Of a stretch of 64,000 nt of DNA, positions 23,521 to 33,575 are shown in pieces. The first letter of the stretch is position 1; each line of letters begins with the position of its first letter. This DNA comes from Linnemannia hyalina (lineage: Eukaryota; Mortierellomycota; Mortierellomycetes; Mortierellales; Mortierellaceae). A program made the position numbers and the translations under genes. Location of the stretch: the NCBI GenBank assembly GCA_019671135.1, contig JAHRHY010000004.1, positions 434,001 through 498,000 on the forward strand, in the 5' to 3' direction. The notes under the pieces were generated by a model. It ran no database searches. It was given only the letters and a program-made list of their open reading frames with translations, and had not been told where the DNA came from.

Positions 23521-23855
23521 AAGCAGCAAATATGACTGCGTCATTTTGGGTGACAAAGAGCAAGGGCGAGTGCGTGTGTAACTAGAGGGGTGGTTGACAG
23601 GGCTCTCAAAAAGGAAATATACTTAAAGGCTTAGCATGCAGTATGTGGTATTCTCGTCTCTCTAAACGTAGGACCTTCTATCGTGGACCCATTGACCATG
23701 CAACTATCCTTTGCTTGAAGAAGGACAGAAGAGGCATGAAGAAAGGGAAAGAAGAGGTGCGTAGAGAGGCAATGAATGACAAATGAAACAAGAGGTTGGT
23801 TGATGGTCAAATAATCTTTGTCTCCGAGAAACTATTGTGGAAAGGTGATGAATAA

Positions 23856-24131
23856 ATGTTAGAGGGAGACATTCATGCATGACTCCACCACATCCTTGCT
23901 CTCCCAAGACCTAAATACCCAGACGAGTTCCCTCAAAGACTGCACTCAAGTCGATATCGATCAATTCTTCCAGAAGCCGATGTCATCTTCCCAGAGAGGG
24001 GTACGCTCTGCAATTCTGGTATTGTTGGTCAGGATATCGACGTCGCCAAAATGGGTCACAGCTGCCTTGGACATGGTCGCCTGGTGGTCGCTGTTTGTCA
24101 TACTGCACTGGACAAAGCATGCGACCTTGTT
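23856..24131 (-). pseudogene. SDR dehydrogenase fragment, right copy
   Basis: Mirror copy of 11090-11365, with the same frameshift and the same in-frame stop, so the gene was already dead before the arms were made alike. Confidence 0.75.
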
Positions 24132-24531
24132 CTGTGTTCGTGCATGTTAATTAACACGGAGAAAAGAAAGGGAGAGGAAAAAGTAGGTGAGTTTGTGGTC
24201 AGTAAATGGGATGGTCGAGGGTACACTTATCTCTCGGCTTGTGGTGCAAGAAAGAGGACCAGTACATTTCAGCATGCTGTATGAGTTGAAAGCCATTTTA
24301 TTTATTCGCATGGCGTATGTGTTGATCGCTTGTGAAAAAAAAAGGAAAGCACGACAAGAGAACCCATAGCGACAGTAAAAGTCCAACGCAGAGATGCGAT
24401 ATCAGGTCGATTTGCTTGTACAGCAATGAGAAAGCAAAGTGACGAAAAGATAACAAAAAAAGGCGTGTGCAAAAGAAGTAGAAGAAGGGCTCCTCCAACA
24501 AACCAATCCGATGGTCCAACCAGCAGTGCAC

Positions 24532-26903
24532 TCAGAAGTGAGGATCCTGGATGCTGCCCACAATCATCTTTTCAGCTATATCCCGAAGCTGTCGAGGGCT
24601 GGTGACCGAATCGCCAAAGTCATCCCACGCATCATAGATCCTGAGGTTGGACGCATATCCAGGCTGACCAGTCTCAAATTCGTACTGCATCTCCTCCTCA
24701 ATTTCGGCCTGTTCAATTAGCGCCTCAATCAGTTCCTGGTGGGTATCGGCTCCCGTGTGGCTGCATGAGACGGTAGTTTGGGCTCGTTGAAAGGCCTTGC
24801 TGGTGTTCATGAACCGCCATCCGGTACACAACCAGGTCAGGTTGCGGTCCAGAACGAAGGGATCCTGGACGACGAGACCGGAGAACTTTTGCGGGAGGCA
24901 TATAACAGCCGTCCCGGGAATGAACATGCTGCATCGCTTGCCCTCGTGGTCAATTGCGCCGACAAGCGTGTGGTCCGGTATCAGATCTCCTCCTGGGACC
25001 AGTCGGTCTTCCCAATCTTGAAACTTTTCCGCCGTATAGGTGAAAAAGCTCACCGCCAGGTCCGTGACCGACTTTCGGCTGACACTCTTGTCAAAGGGTC
25101 TTACTTTTGCCAGCTCGGTGTCGTAGGCACAGGAGATGGCCCGGACGCCTGAAGATGTCGCAGTCTGGCCACTGGCTGTTCCTCTGAAAGTAGTACCGCC
25201 AGAAGCAGTAGACCCACCAACAGAAGAAGCAGTCCGAACGCTCTGCGGTGGTTGCTGTTTTTTACGACCATGTCGGACCCTGATGTTGGCCTTGGGCTTG
25301 GCCTGGGCTGAGGAAGTAGTGGTAGGATTATGATCAGCGGCATAGCCTGTAGAGTCCTGAGATGGATTCTTTGGGAGCGCATTTTCGGCCTTGCCTGTAA
25401 AGAACCCAAAGTCAACGCGTCGGCCCTGCTGATGCAACAGCTTGGGAAGGATACCCTTGGTCTGCAGGAAGTGGATCGCGATCATGGCAACCGCAAAGTT
25501 TCCCAGGGCCTCATGGGAGCGACCATGGTTGTCCAGTGTCCTCTGGACCGCAAAGATAAACGGTTCGATGCGGGTGTCGATTTCAGCGTAGGCTTGGAGG
25601 AGGTTACGAGTACTGAGATCCGAGGGGCTGTACAGGGTGACTTGGCAGGTCAGTTGGGTCCTCGGATCGTAGAAGCAGACGTAATGAGGATTGAGGTTGC
25701 AGGTGACATCGACATATCGCTTGACCGCGACCACAGACCTGAAGCCAGCATTCTTGATCGTGGTCGCCAATGCGTAGATGTCGCGGACGCGCTCCTGGCC
25801 CGATGGGGGCTGCTTTCCGATGGTCATCCTCATGAGCCTCTCGACCAGCTCCTCGTCGGTACTGCGGTGGGAGGTTGACTGTTCCTGGCCTTTTTCGTTA
25901 GACTCTAAGGTTGCGGTGACAGAGCTGTCAGGTGGCCGTTCGACCAGCAACAGTTCGAGGTCATAGTCCGAGATCTGGATCCCTTGTGCCCAGGAGCTGT
26001 GAGAAATATATTGATTTGAGGGCGAAGATCAATTTGATGTCTTACAAAATGAGCTCATCACGTGCTCCAGTGGGTGATCTGACATAGACACAGTGCAACG
26101 CACCTGAGGATAATGGCATCCGTCGACGTGGCCTCTTGGACAGCATCGACGAGCTGCTGCTGCTTGCGCTGTCGGATCGAGTCCTGTGGGCGTTCCTGTA
26201 TGAACAAGGGGGAAAAGAGATACAAATGTCAGCAACAACATTTTTTTTCACGTGAATGAGAAGGGATATCATCATACTGACAAAACGAGCGGTTGATATC
26301 AAAACGACTTACTGCTTCAAGCTTCCGAATATAATCATCAGCGGCATCATGGTGAATTTTGGACTGCCGCAGGTCAACGAGGTACTCGTTACTGGTAATG
26401 ACGACCTCCAGATGCGACGACTCCAACAGACCATTTCTCTCCAGCATCCCCATCAAGAACTCAATCTCCTCTCGGTAAGGCTCCGGGACAAGGGTCACGA
26501 ACCCTCTTCGGATCTCAACCAGGTCGGTACCCTGTAAGACATAGGTGCAGTAGATGAACTGACAGACCTCGGCGATAGACTCGTCACCAAGGACAAGCTT
26601 CTCGGTGAGTCGCTCGGGAAGGATGTTGAAGCGGGTTCGGTTGTTGGAAATGTAGGATATGACACCAGATGCGGTGTTAAGGCCGAGGCGGGTGATGGCT
26701 CTGCCACGCCAGCGGTGGGTCTGTTTCATGGTGAGATGGTGGTAGTATTGAGCAATGTAAGCAAACCTTGTGCTGAGCAGTATAGGTGAGAAGGAGCTGC
26801 CGGTGGATTTGCTGTTTTGTTGGATAGAGTCGAAGAGGAGGCGTTCGACAAGGTAGGAGACGAGTGTCTGGTCGACAAGAGCTGGCTCAAGGGCTGTTGT
26901 CAT
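24532..26903 (-). CDS. Cid1/TUTase-like nucleotidyltransferase, right copy (gene A')
   Basis: Exons 26903-26313, 26195-26104 and 25996-24532; 715 residues. The 472-residue C-terminal reading frame and the exon-1 product from the ATG on are identical to the left copy; the only visible differences fall upstream of the start codon. Domain structure, the DxD pair and the Gln at the third Asp position are therefore the same. The two copies converge on the IR1 spacer. Identity of coding and intronic DNA means recent duplication or ongoing gene conversion; both copies keep an intact frame. Confidence 0.8.
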
Positions 26904-27733
26904 CTTGCTGCGTTGTCGTGTGGGGTGGGATGGGATGTGTTGGATGGGTTGTGGTGAGTAATGGTGAAGGAGAGAAGGGAGAGCTTGTCTTTGTGTGTGT
27001 GTGGTGCAGGTAAGAAGGTGAGAAGGTGAGAAAGAAGAAGAAGAAAATAATAAATGCCCACGCGCCTCTTGTTTGATCAAATGTGCGTCATTGTGAGGGA
27101 ATAGGACATCAGCACCTTCACGATGCTGCCTGCTCAAAAGAGGGGAAGGAAGAGAGGTATTACTGAACAAGGCATATGCAAACAGGGAAACGAAAAGGAA
27201 TCAACGAGCCAACGCGACAGTTGACCAACAGTAGTGTCCTCAATGGGAATGAATAGAAAAGGCGCGCCACCAATCTGCATGCTCCTCTTACCTGCATTTA
27301 ACTTTTTTTATTCCTTCGCAACATTGCATGCTCGTTCCCTGTTTCTCTGTTGTTCTTCCACGCCTTGCCTCTCTACACCCTCAGGAACACAGTCGATAAT
27401 AAAAAGTACATGCTTTGTATTACGAGCTATAGTAATGTGCGAAAAAGAAAACTTTTCTTCATAAAGCCTTGATGGATGGCGATCGAATTGAGTGCGGACA
27501 GGGAGCGAGAACAATAAAAAGGCCAACGATGTTCTCTACTGACTAAGACGGGCTCGAGTGAAGTAATCGATTTGATGTTGTTGAGAAGGTTGGTCTCCTG
27601 CAGCCTGCAGGACTCATGTATTGGTGTAAATATGCGTCTACAGATATAACATGATCCAAGCAAACAAAAATGAGATGAAGATTCAGTTGTACTTTGCATA
27701 TGCATGATGCGCAGAACTCATTTCTCCGTCAGA

Positions 27734-28351
27734 TCACTGCATATGTACATGAAAAAACAAACATACAGCCTTGAGGTTGTCAACATGTCGGACAGGGATC
27801 TCGTCCGCAGGAATCTGCTTACTCTTCCGATTCAAGAACTCTGGCTCCATATCACAGTTGGGTACTCTCAGCAACCCATTCTGATCCAACATATCGACCA
27901 AGAACTCCAACTCTTTCTGATGCTCCTTCGACACCTTGTTCCCATAATCCCTCTTGAAATATTTGATCTGCTTTTGGGATATCCAGGGACAAAAGATATG
28001 GTCGCGCAGCTTTGAAGGCCGGTCAGACTCGATCCCGAGGTCAAACTTGGCAGCGAGACTGTTGGGGAAGATCTTGAAGGATTGTTGTTGTTGTCTTCGG
28101 TGATTGCTGAGGTAGGAGAGGATACCAAAGTTGGAAAAGTCTCGGTTGTGGATGGCCTCACTGCAGAGGTGTTGGAAGGTCGTCATAGCGATGACGGTGT
28201 AGTAGTGGCCGATGAGGTCGAGTTGCATTGAGAGTGCTTCGGGGTTGATGCAGCAGCCTGTGGTTTGGTTCCACAGGAGGACCCGTTCGAAGAGGAGGCG
28301 CTCGAAGAGCAGGTCGATGAAAGCGTAGTGCTCTGGTTCCGGTGTGGCCAT
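27734..28351 (-). CDS. Gene B: exon-1-only relative of gene A N-terminal domain
   Basis: The ATG at 28351 opens MATPEPEHYAFIDLLFERLL; the frame ends at 27734 with 205 residues if not spliced. It aligns with residues 1-197 of gene A (LVERLLFDSIQ / LLFERLLFERV; ISYISNNRTRFNILPERL / ILSYLSNHRR...FKIFPNSL; EIEFLMGMLERNGLLE / ELEFLVDMLDQNGLLR). The gene-A exon-1 end, phase 0 before GT, is matched here by GCT|GTATGT at 27767, but no exons 2-3 follow, so only the N-terminal domain is left. It may be a truncated gene whose intron is read through, or a pseudogene with an open frame. The last 190 bases or so lie in the IR1 edge; the 5' part lies outside. Confidence 0.55.
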   Translation of the reverse strand: MATPEPEHYAFIDLLFERLLFERVLLWNQTTGCCINPEALSMQLDLIGHYYTVIAMTTFQHLCSEAIHNRDFSNFGILSYLSNHRRQQQQSFKIFPNSLAAKFDLGIESDRPSKLRDHIFCPWISQKQIKYFKRDYGNKVSKEHQKELEFLVDMLDQNGLLRVPNCDMEPEFLNRKSKQIPADEIPVRHVDNLKAVCLFFHVHMQ

Positions 28352-29733
28352 GGTGTAAAAAAGTATAGAAGATGTGGAGGTGTGAGAGGCAGTAGGGGAG
28401 TTGTTGTAGGGTAAATAAGTGTGTGTATGTGTATCGTCGTGGTTAAGAAGTGTAGCTGCGGTGAGAGTGATGGGTGAAAAGGTGCTCAGGAATTGAAGAA
28501 GGTAAGGACTGGATAAGAGAGGGCTGAAAAGACTTTATTACCGAGAAATGCGTGTGACTGATGGACGTAGTATCGCCATCGGTGGTGAATGTCCGATCAG
28601 CAGTGACTTGTCCATCTCAACGTGACGCGCTGTAGAAATGAGACGTACCAAAGCGCGTCAAGGGCAGGGCACAGAAAAGATTCTACGAACCAGAAACTCA
28701 TGAAGAACAGACTGGCGCAGCTTACGAGTGGCGATGTAGAAGAAGTAAAACGTACACGAGTAGAGACAGGAACGGGATCATACTGTTCGTCCGTTATTTC
28801 TTTTAATCAATTTGCATATGCCACCTGTACTGTGTTACTATCGTCCTTCCTTCTGCGATGTGGCATCATCACATGTATGACTGTCATGTATTACTCCCTC
28901 TTCTTCATCTCCGTTGTGGCATTTTTTTGTTGATTTTCGGACTTTGCTGGTCCGAATTGCAATGCTCCGTTACTCCACAACTAAGCGAAAGGAGAAGCGG
29001 AGGAGGATTCTTACCATTCCATCGTCCATTGATCTCAACATGTTTCTCTTGGTCTTTGCTTCTCGCTTTCTTTATTATCTGAGAATCACACTCCTCACCT
29101 TGCATTTGCTGACACCATAAAAAGGGCACCGACAATCCGCCTCTATTCCTTTTCTTTCTTCTCGTCTTCCCTCCAAAAAGATCCATCTGCATCCTACTTA
29201 TAGACCTAGACCCCACATATCTTCTACCTTTCACAAGTTACACTACCACCACTATCCCTCACAGTCCCATTTTTTCCATCCATATTTGCGAGGAGGGAAC
29301 ATTCTACTCTCGACCTCCTTTTTTTCTTCTTGTCGTCCAATCCAATCTACATCTCCACCACATTCCATCCTTGACCATAGACAGCTGCACTCCACCTCTT
29401 TGCTCGCTATATCATTGGTTATCATTCGCACTCGCTCATACCACCCTGGTTGAGATTCTTATTTCGCTTACTTCCCTCCCTGTCATCATCCCCTTCTTTT
29501 CCTTCTTTTTTCTACTTTTTCCCTTTACAACCTCTTCACCTTCCTTTCTTCTCTCCTTCGTCCTTTCCCCTTCTCACTCAAAACCCTCTCTTGTGCTTGT
29601 AGTACCCTACTTTTTACTAGGCTGGGTTCGCCCTTTTTACTTTCTTTCTTTTCCTCTTCCATCTTACCAACAATCCAACAACTACCAACAAGCAAAAAGA
29701 CACCCAGCTCGAACCCCTATCCCTCACCATCAG
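28352..29733. other. Divergent promoter region
   Basis: Upstream region shared by gene B (minus) and the membrane-protein gene at 29734 (plus). The right half (29240-29730) is pyrimidine-rich, as in many fungal promoters, and an open frame through it continues into the gene, but it is low-complexity and probably leader. No other gene is seen. Confidence 0.5.
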
Positions 29734-30750
29734 ATGCCGTTCCTGTCTCTCAGCAACCCGAGAAGCAAGGCCTCCCTCATCGCCGTACTCCTCCTCCTAG
29801 AGTTCATGGCCATCCTCTGGTTCCGAGAGTTCGGTCCAAAGGATGGAGCCGATAGGGCTCCACTCTTCAACCCTAGGTCACAACCACCACAATCACATCA
29901 AGAACTACAGCAGGAGAGAGAGGAGGTGTTACATCTGCAGGTCAAGAAATATCATGTGTCGATGAAGAAGGAGAAAGGACGAGATGTGGAACATGCGGTT
30001 GTGATGTCTGGGAGAGATGCTGGAGGACAATTGCAGGGCGAAAAGAAGACGAGAGACGCCGGTGCCAACAGCAGTAAGGATCAAGGATCGAGAGGACATC
30101 AGCAGAAGGTGGGGCAGGATCAAAAGGGTCGTCATCCTCACCGAGCCCCAAAGCCGACCACAGTCAACAATCAGTCGACATCAAAGCGAGCAACCGAGAG
30201 AATCAAATCCAAAGTCTCATCCCTCGCTGCAGCAGCCGCAGCCTCAATACCCAAAGCCCGCAAAGTCATCAAATCCACCACCCACAACAAATCCACCACC
30301 CACAACAAATCCACCAAACCTCGCAAACCAGCAAACAAAGCAAAGCACCCGAACGCGGTCAAGAACCAACGAGGAGGATTCAAGTCGACTCAGGAGCGGA
30401 AAGAGGCGCAATTGATTCCGGTGTTGGATGAGCATGGGGCAACGATAGATGATCACTTTATTTCGCCCAGGGATTCAGACGGGGATGGGGTTCCGGATTA
30501 CTTTGTCTTGCTTCGGCCGTCGAGTGATAATGGGAAGGATATGATGGATTTGGGGCTCTTTGACGAAGTGGTTGTTGCTCCTGCTCCTGCCATCGCCGCT
30601 GTCGCACTACCACATGTAGTACCTGCCACTGTCCCGTCTTCAATTGCACCACCACAAGCACCTGCGGCAGCACCAGGACCCGCTGTAATTCCACCTGCAG
30701 TCAAAGTAGAAGCAGCAGCAGACGAATCCATCTGCAGCCGCACCAAATAG
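29734..30750 (+). CDS. Type II membrane protein with DxDxDG motif
   Basis: Single exon, 338 residues, from the ATG in the context CACCATCAGATGCC; an in-frame extension upstream to 29371 is low-complexity and disregarded. Residues 14-31 (ASLIAVLLLLEFMAILWF) form one N-terminal membrane anchor. The rest is hydrophilic: a Lys/Gln/Arg-rich region, two copies of STTHNK plus a KSTKPRKP stretch, then FISPRDSDGDGVPDYFVLL, a DxDxDG calcium-loop-like motif of the thrombospondin-3/EF-hand kind, and an Ala/Pro-rich tail. I do not recognise the family; a lumenal or cell-surface role is likely. It lies upstream of the SNF5-type gene on the same strand. Confidence 0.7.
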   Translation: MPFLSLSNPRSKASLIAVLLLLEFMAILWFREFGPKDGADRAPLFNPRSQPPQSHQELQQEREEVLHLQVKKYHVSMKKEKGRDVEHAVVMSGRDAGGQLQGEKKTRDAGANSSKDQGSRGHQQKVGQDQKGRHPHRAPKPTTVNNQSTSKRATERIKSKVSSLAAAAAASIPKARKVIKSTTHNKSTTHNKSTKPRKPANKAKHPNAVKNQRGGFKSTQERKEAQLIPVLDEHGATIDDHFISPRDSDGDGVPDYFVLLRPSSDNGKDMMDLGLFDEVVVAPAPAIAAVALPHVVPATVPSSIAPPQAPAAAPGPAVIPPAVKVEAAADESICSRTK

Positions 30751-31270
30751 TCATTGCTGATGCAGCCGGCAAGTGCTCCGTTATTTGAATCGGCCATGTC
30801 CTCTCCTCTTTCTCCTCCCTTTACGAAGGCTCCATTTGATTCATGGCCCATGTACTTTTACCTTTTAACCTTACCCGCTACAAACAATTAAATCGTCAAT
30901 GGGAGCAAAAATGTATGTGCGTTAGGCAATGACCGAACGATATGTTTCTCCACATGGCCACTTGGCCCGTCCACTTTCGATGTGACGTGGATTTTCGATG
31001 GAGTAGAAGATTGTGAAAAGGCAAGGAAGGAGAGGGCCTCGAACCTTTTTTCTTTGTTTGCTTGTTCCTTTTCTTCTTTCCTCCTCTCCTTTTTGTCTCT
31101 TCTGTCTTTTTATCCGCATCACCCACCCACCCACGCGCCCACCCACTCAGAGGAAACACATCTCAATCACAACTAAAAACATACATCCGCGCAAAGAAAG
31201 GAACAGGAATCAGATCGCCCTTCGCCAAACCCCCCCAAGACACGCGTTCGAATCAACACAACAAAAAGCC

Positions 31271-33397
31271 ATGGCGTCATGGGTCAACCACACAGCAGCA
31301 TCCATGCAGTCCGGACGCCGCTCCGGCACAAACTCAGACCGGGGATCCCCTGCCCCCAGCGCCAGCGGTGGGTCTCAGTACTCTGCACGCGCCAGCCGTA
31401 GCGCCTCCACCCAACAGCACCAACAACAGCAACAGCAGCTTCAGCAACAGTTGCTCATCCAGCAACAACAGATGCAACAAACTGCCGCTGTGCATCACCC
31501 ACAACCTCCTCTCGGTCTCCCTCAACAACAGTTTCAGTTCCAGCAAGTTTATCCGCCAGGTGCTGGTGGGGGAGGGCAGAGTATCCCTCCGCCGTTGCAG
31601 ACGCATCATCAACCGGGACTACCACAGCCGCATCAGGGGTTTACACAGATCCGGCAGGCACCACTGGCAGTGCAGCCACGATACCCTGTTAACGGAAGTA
31701 GCAGTTCTGCACCGGGGGGAGTAGGTCCCGGAGCACCCTACAACCCACAGAAACAACATCCCTACCAGGGTGGAGGATTCAGACCGGGTGCTGGAGCACC
31801 AGGAGGAGCATCGGTGAAGGGAGGGATTATGTCGACCGCACAAGGAACCTTCAGCACTTACGCGTCAAGGATACGCGAGGCCAGTAACGCCTTGGTGTTG
31901 CCTCCTGCTCTGGGTCGACGTGCTAAACGAGCTGCTGTCGCGTCGTTGATGGAGTCGGATGAGGATGATTGGGATTTTGAGGATGGCGCGTCGGCGAGGA
32001 GCGCACCTAACAAGGTCCTGAGGCAATTGGAGAAGGAGCGGTTGGAGAAGGAGAAGAAGGTTTGGGTTAAGCGACCCCGCAAGACTCGACATATCTACAA
32101 GTACGTATCGTCTTGATTTTCAATTGTGTTTGTTTAATTTCTTTGACACATCCAGACAGTGCCTAATCAACATTTCAATAACCAACATACGAAAAAATAG
32201 CTCACAGAAGGACTTGGACGCAGTGGCAGATCAGGACGCGATCCTAGTCCCGATCCGACTGGACATTGACATGGACGAGATCCGCCTGCGAGACACGTTC
32301 ACTTGGAACGTGAACGAACAACTCATGACCCCCGAAAAGTTTGCCGAGATCCTCTGTGAGGACCTCGAATTGAACCAGGCCAAGTTTGTCCCCGAGATTG
32401 CCCAGTCCCTTCGTAACCAGATTGCTGAATTCGAACCCGTTGCTGAAGTCCAGGTCCCCACCGAGGGCTCCCGCGTTACTATTCAGGTAATATAAGAAGA
32501 CACCTTGTTCTATATCGCATACTTGCAAAGGTGATGTAATTGACTACGTACCTAATCATCTTCTTCAACCACATTTGTGATATTAGCTGGATATTCATGT
32601 AGGAGGAATCAACCTGCGGGACAGGTTCGAATGGGACGTCGGCTCAGACCTAACGCCCGAAGAATTTGCCAAGCAACTAGCAGCAGATCTGGGCGTCGGA
32701 GGCGAATTCGTATCCATGATCGCGCACGAGATCCATGAACAACTGTTTCGATTCAAACAGGATCGGCTCTTGGACAGGGGGTTTGATGCTGAACCCCTGT
32801 ATTCGGGGTTCCGACCTTCGGATGAAGGGGATAATTGGTCCCCAGCTCTGGAGACTCTGGCTCCGGAGGAGTATGAGAAAATTCTGGAGGCCAATGATCG
32901 TATCATTCGGTACGTTCCTACCCTTGTGCTTTTCTTTTTCGACATTGTTTGAAACGTGTTTTGAAGAGAACCACCAAACAACTAATTATTTATTTATTTT
33001 TGCTTTTTCTTCATATCTCCTCCCAAATAGACGCAATAGAAGGGATACATCGAGGTACGGAAACCGCCGCCGCGGAGGAAACATGTACGGCGGCGGCGGA
33101 AGGGCATATACAGCTGGACCTGGTCGGAGAGGTCGCCCGCCCAAGGGTAGCGAGATCATGAACATGGCCGCCTATGACACATGGCAATGCCAGCAATGTG
33201 GCCTGGGTGCCCGTTCGACGTTCATGCTGAGGACTGGTCCTGGAGGCGAGAAAACGCTTTGTAATACTTGTGGGATCTCGTGGTCGATTAAGGGGGTCTT
33301 GCCTGAGGATCGGAAGGACTTGTTTGTGTTTGATAGGCCGGCTGCTGCGAGTGATTCTGTGGCACCCTCGGAACCAATTGTCACTCCAGTCGCATAA
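31271..33397 (+). CDS. SNF5/SFH1-type chromatin remodelling subunit with GATA-like finger
   Basis: Four exons, 31271-32100, 32201-32486, 32587-32909 and 33031-33397; all phases close, 601 residues. The N-terminal 200 residues are Gln/Pro/Gly-rich. About residues 275-480 hold the two SNF5 repeats: ILVPIRLDIDMDEIRLRDTF ... MTPEKFAEILCEDLELN and LDIHVGGINLRDRFEWDV ... LTPEEFAKQLAADLGVG. The last exon adds an AT-hook-like RRGRPPKG (about 511-518) and a Cx2C-x20-Cx2C finger (CQQC ... CNTC, about 533-560) like a GATA finger. Snf5/Sfh1 is a core subunit of SWI/SNF or RSC nucleosome remodellers in the nucleus. I cannot choose between SNF5 and SFH1. Head-to-head neighbours do not overlap; it converges on SNW1. 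Confidence 0.93.
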
Positions 33398-33575
33398 CTC
33401 AACCATCAGAATAAAGACAGTGATAATAAGACAGCGAGCATTTTGCTTTTTGGGTGGTTTTATTTGATAGTTAGCATGACCAATGCGAGTTCAATCTTGT
33501 ATTACAGCAAAAGAAAGGAAGAAAAAAAAAAAAAGCAAGTGAAAAAAGACGCTAAAGTGCAAAGGAGACGAGTCC

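Larger units (their letters stand above)
21391..27957. repeat. Right arm of giant inverted repeat IR1
   Basis: Mirror image of 7264-13830 (position = 35221-x). The core 21481-27730 is nearly identical to the left arm, including both introns and non-coding sequence; both edges are more diverged. It carries, from inside to outside, the hairpin-array transcript, the SDR relic, the second Cid1-like gene and the end of gene B. Confidence 0.95.

Noticed and set aside
7264..27957. IR1 as a pure assembly artefact
   Set aside because: Cannot be excluded without reads, but the unique 7.6-kb spacer, the diverged edges and single-base differences in the core are not expected from a simple fold-back.
29371..29733. 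In-frame extension of the membrane protein to 29371
   Set aside because: Hydrophobic Phe/Ser/Leu-rich translation of a CT-rich promoter; the ATG at 29734 starts a sensible anchor sequence.
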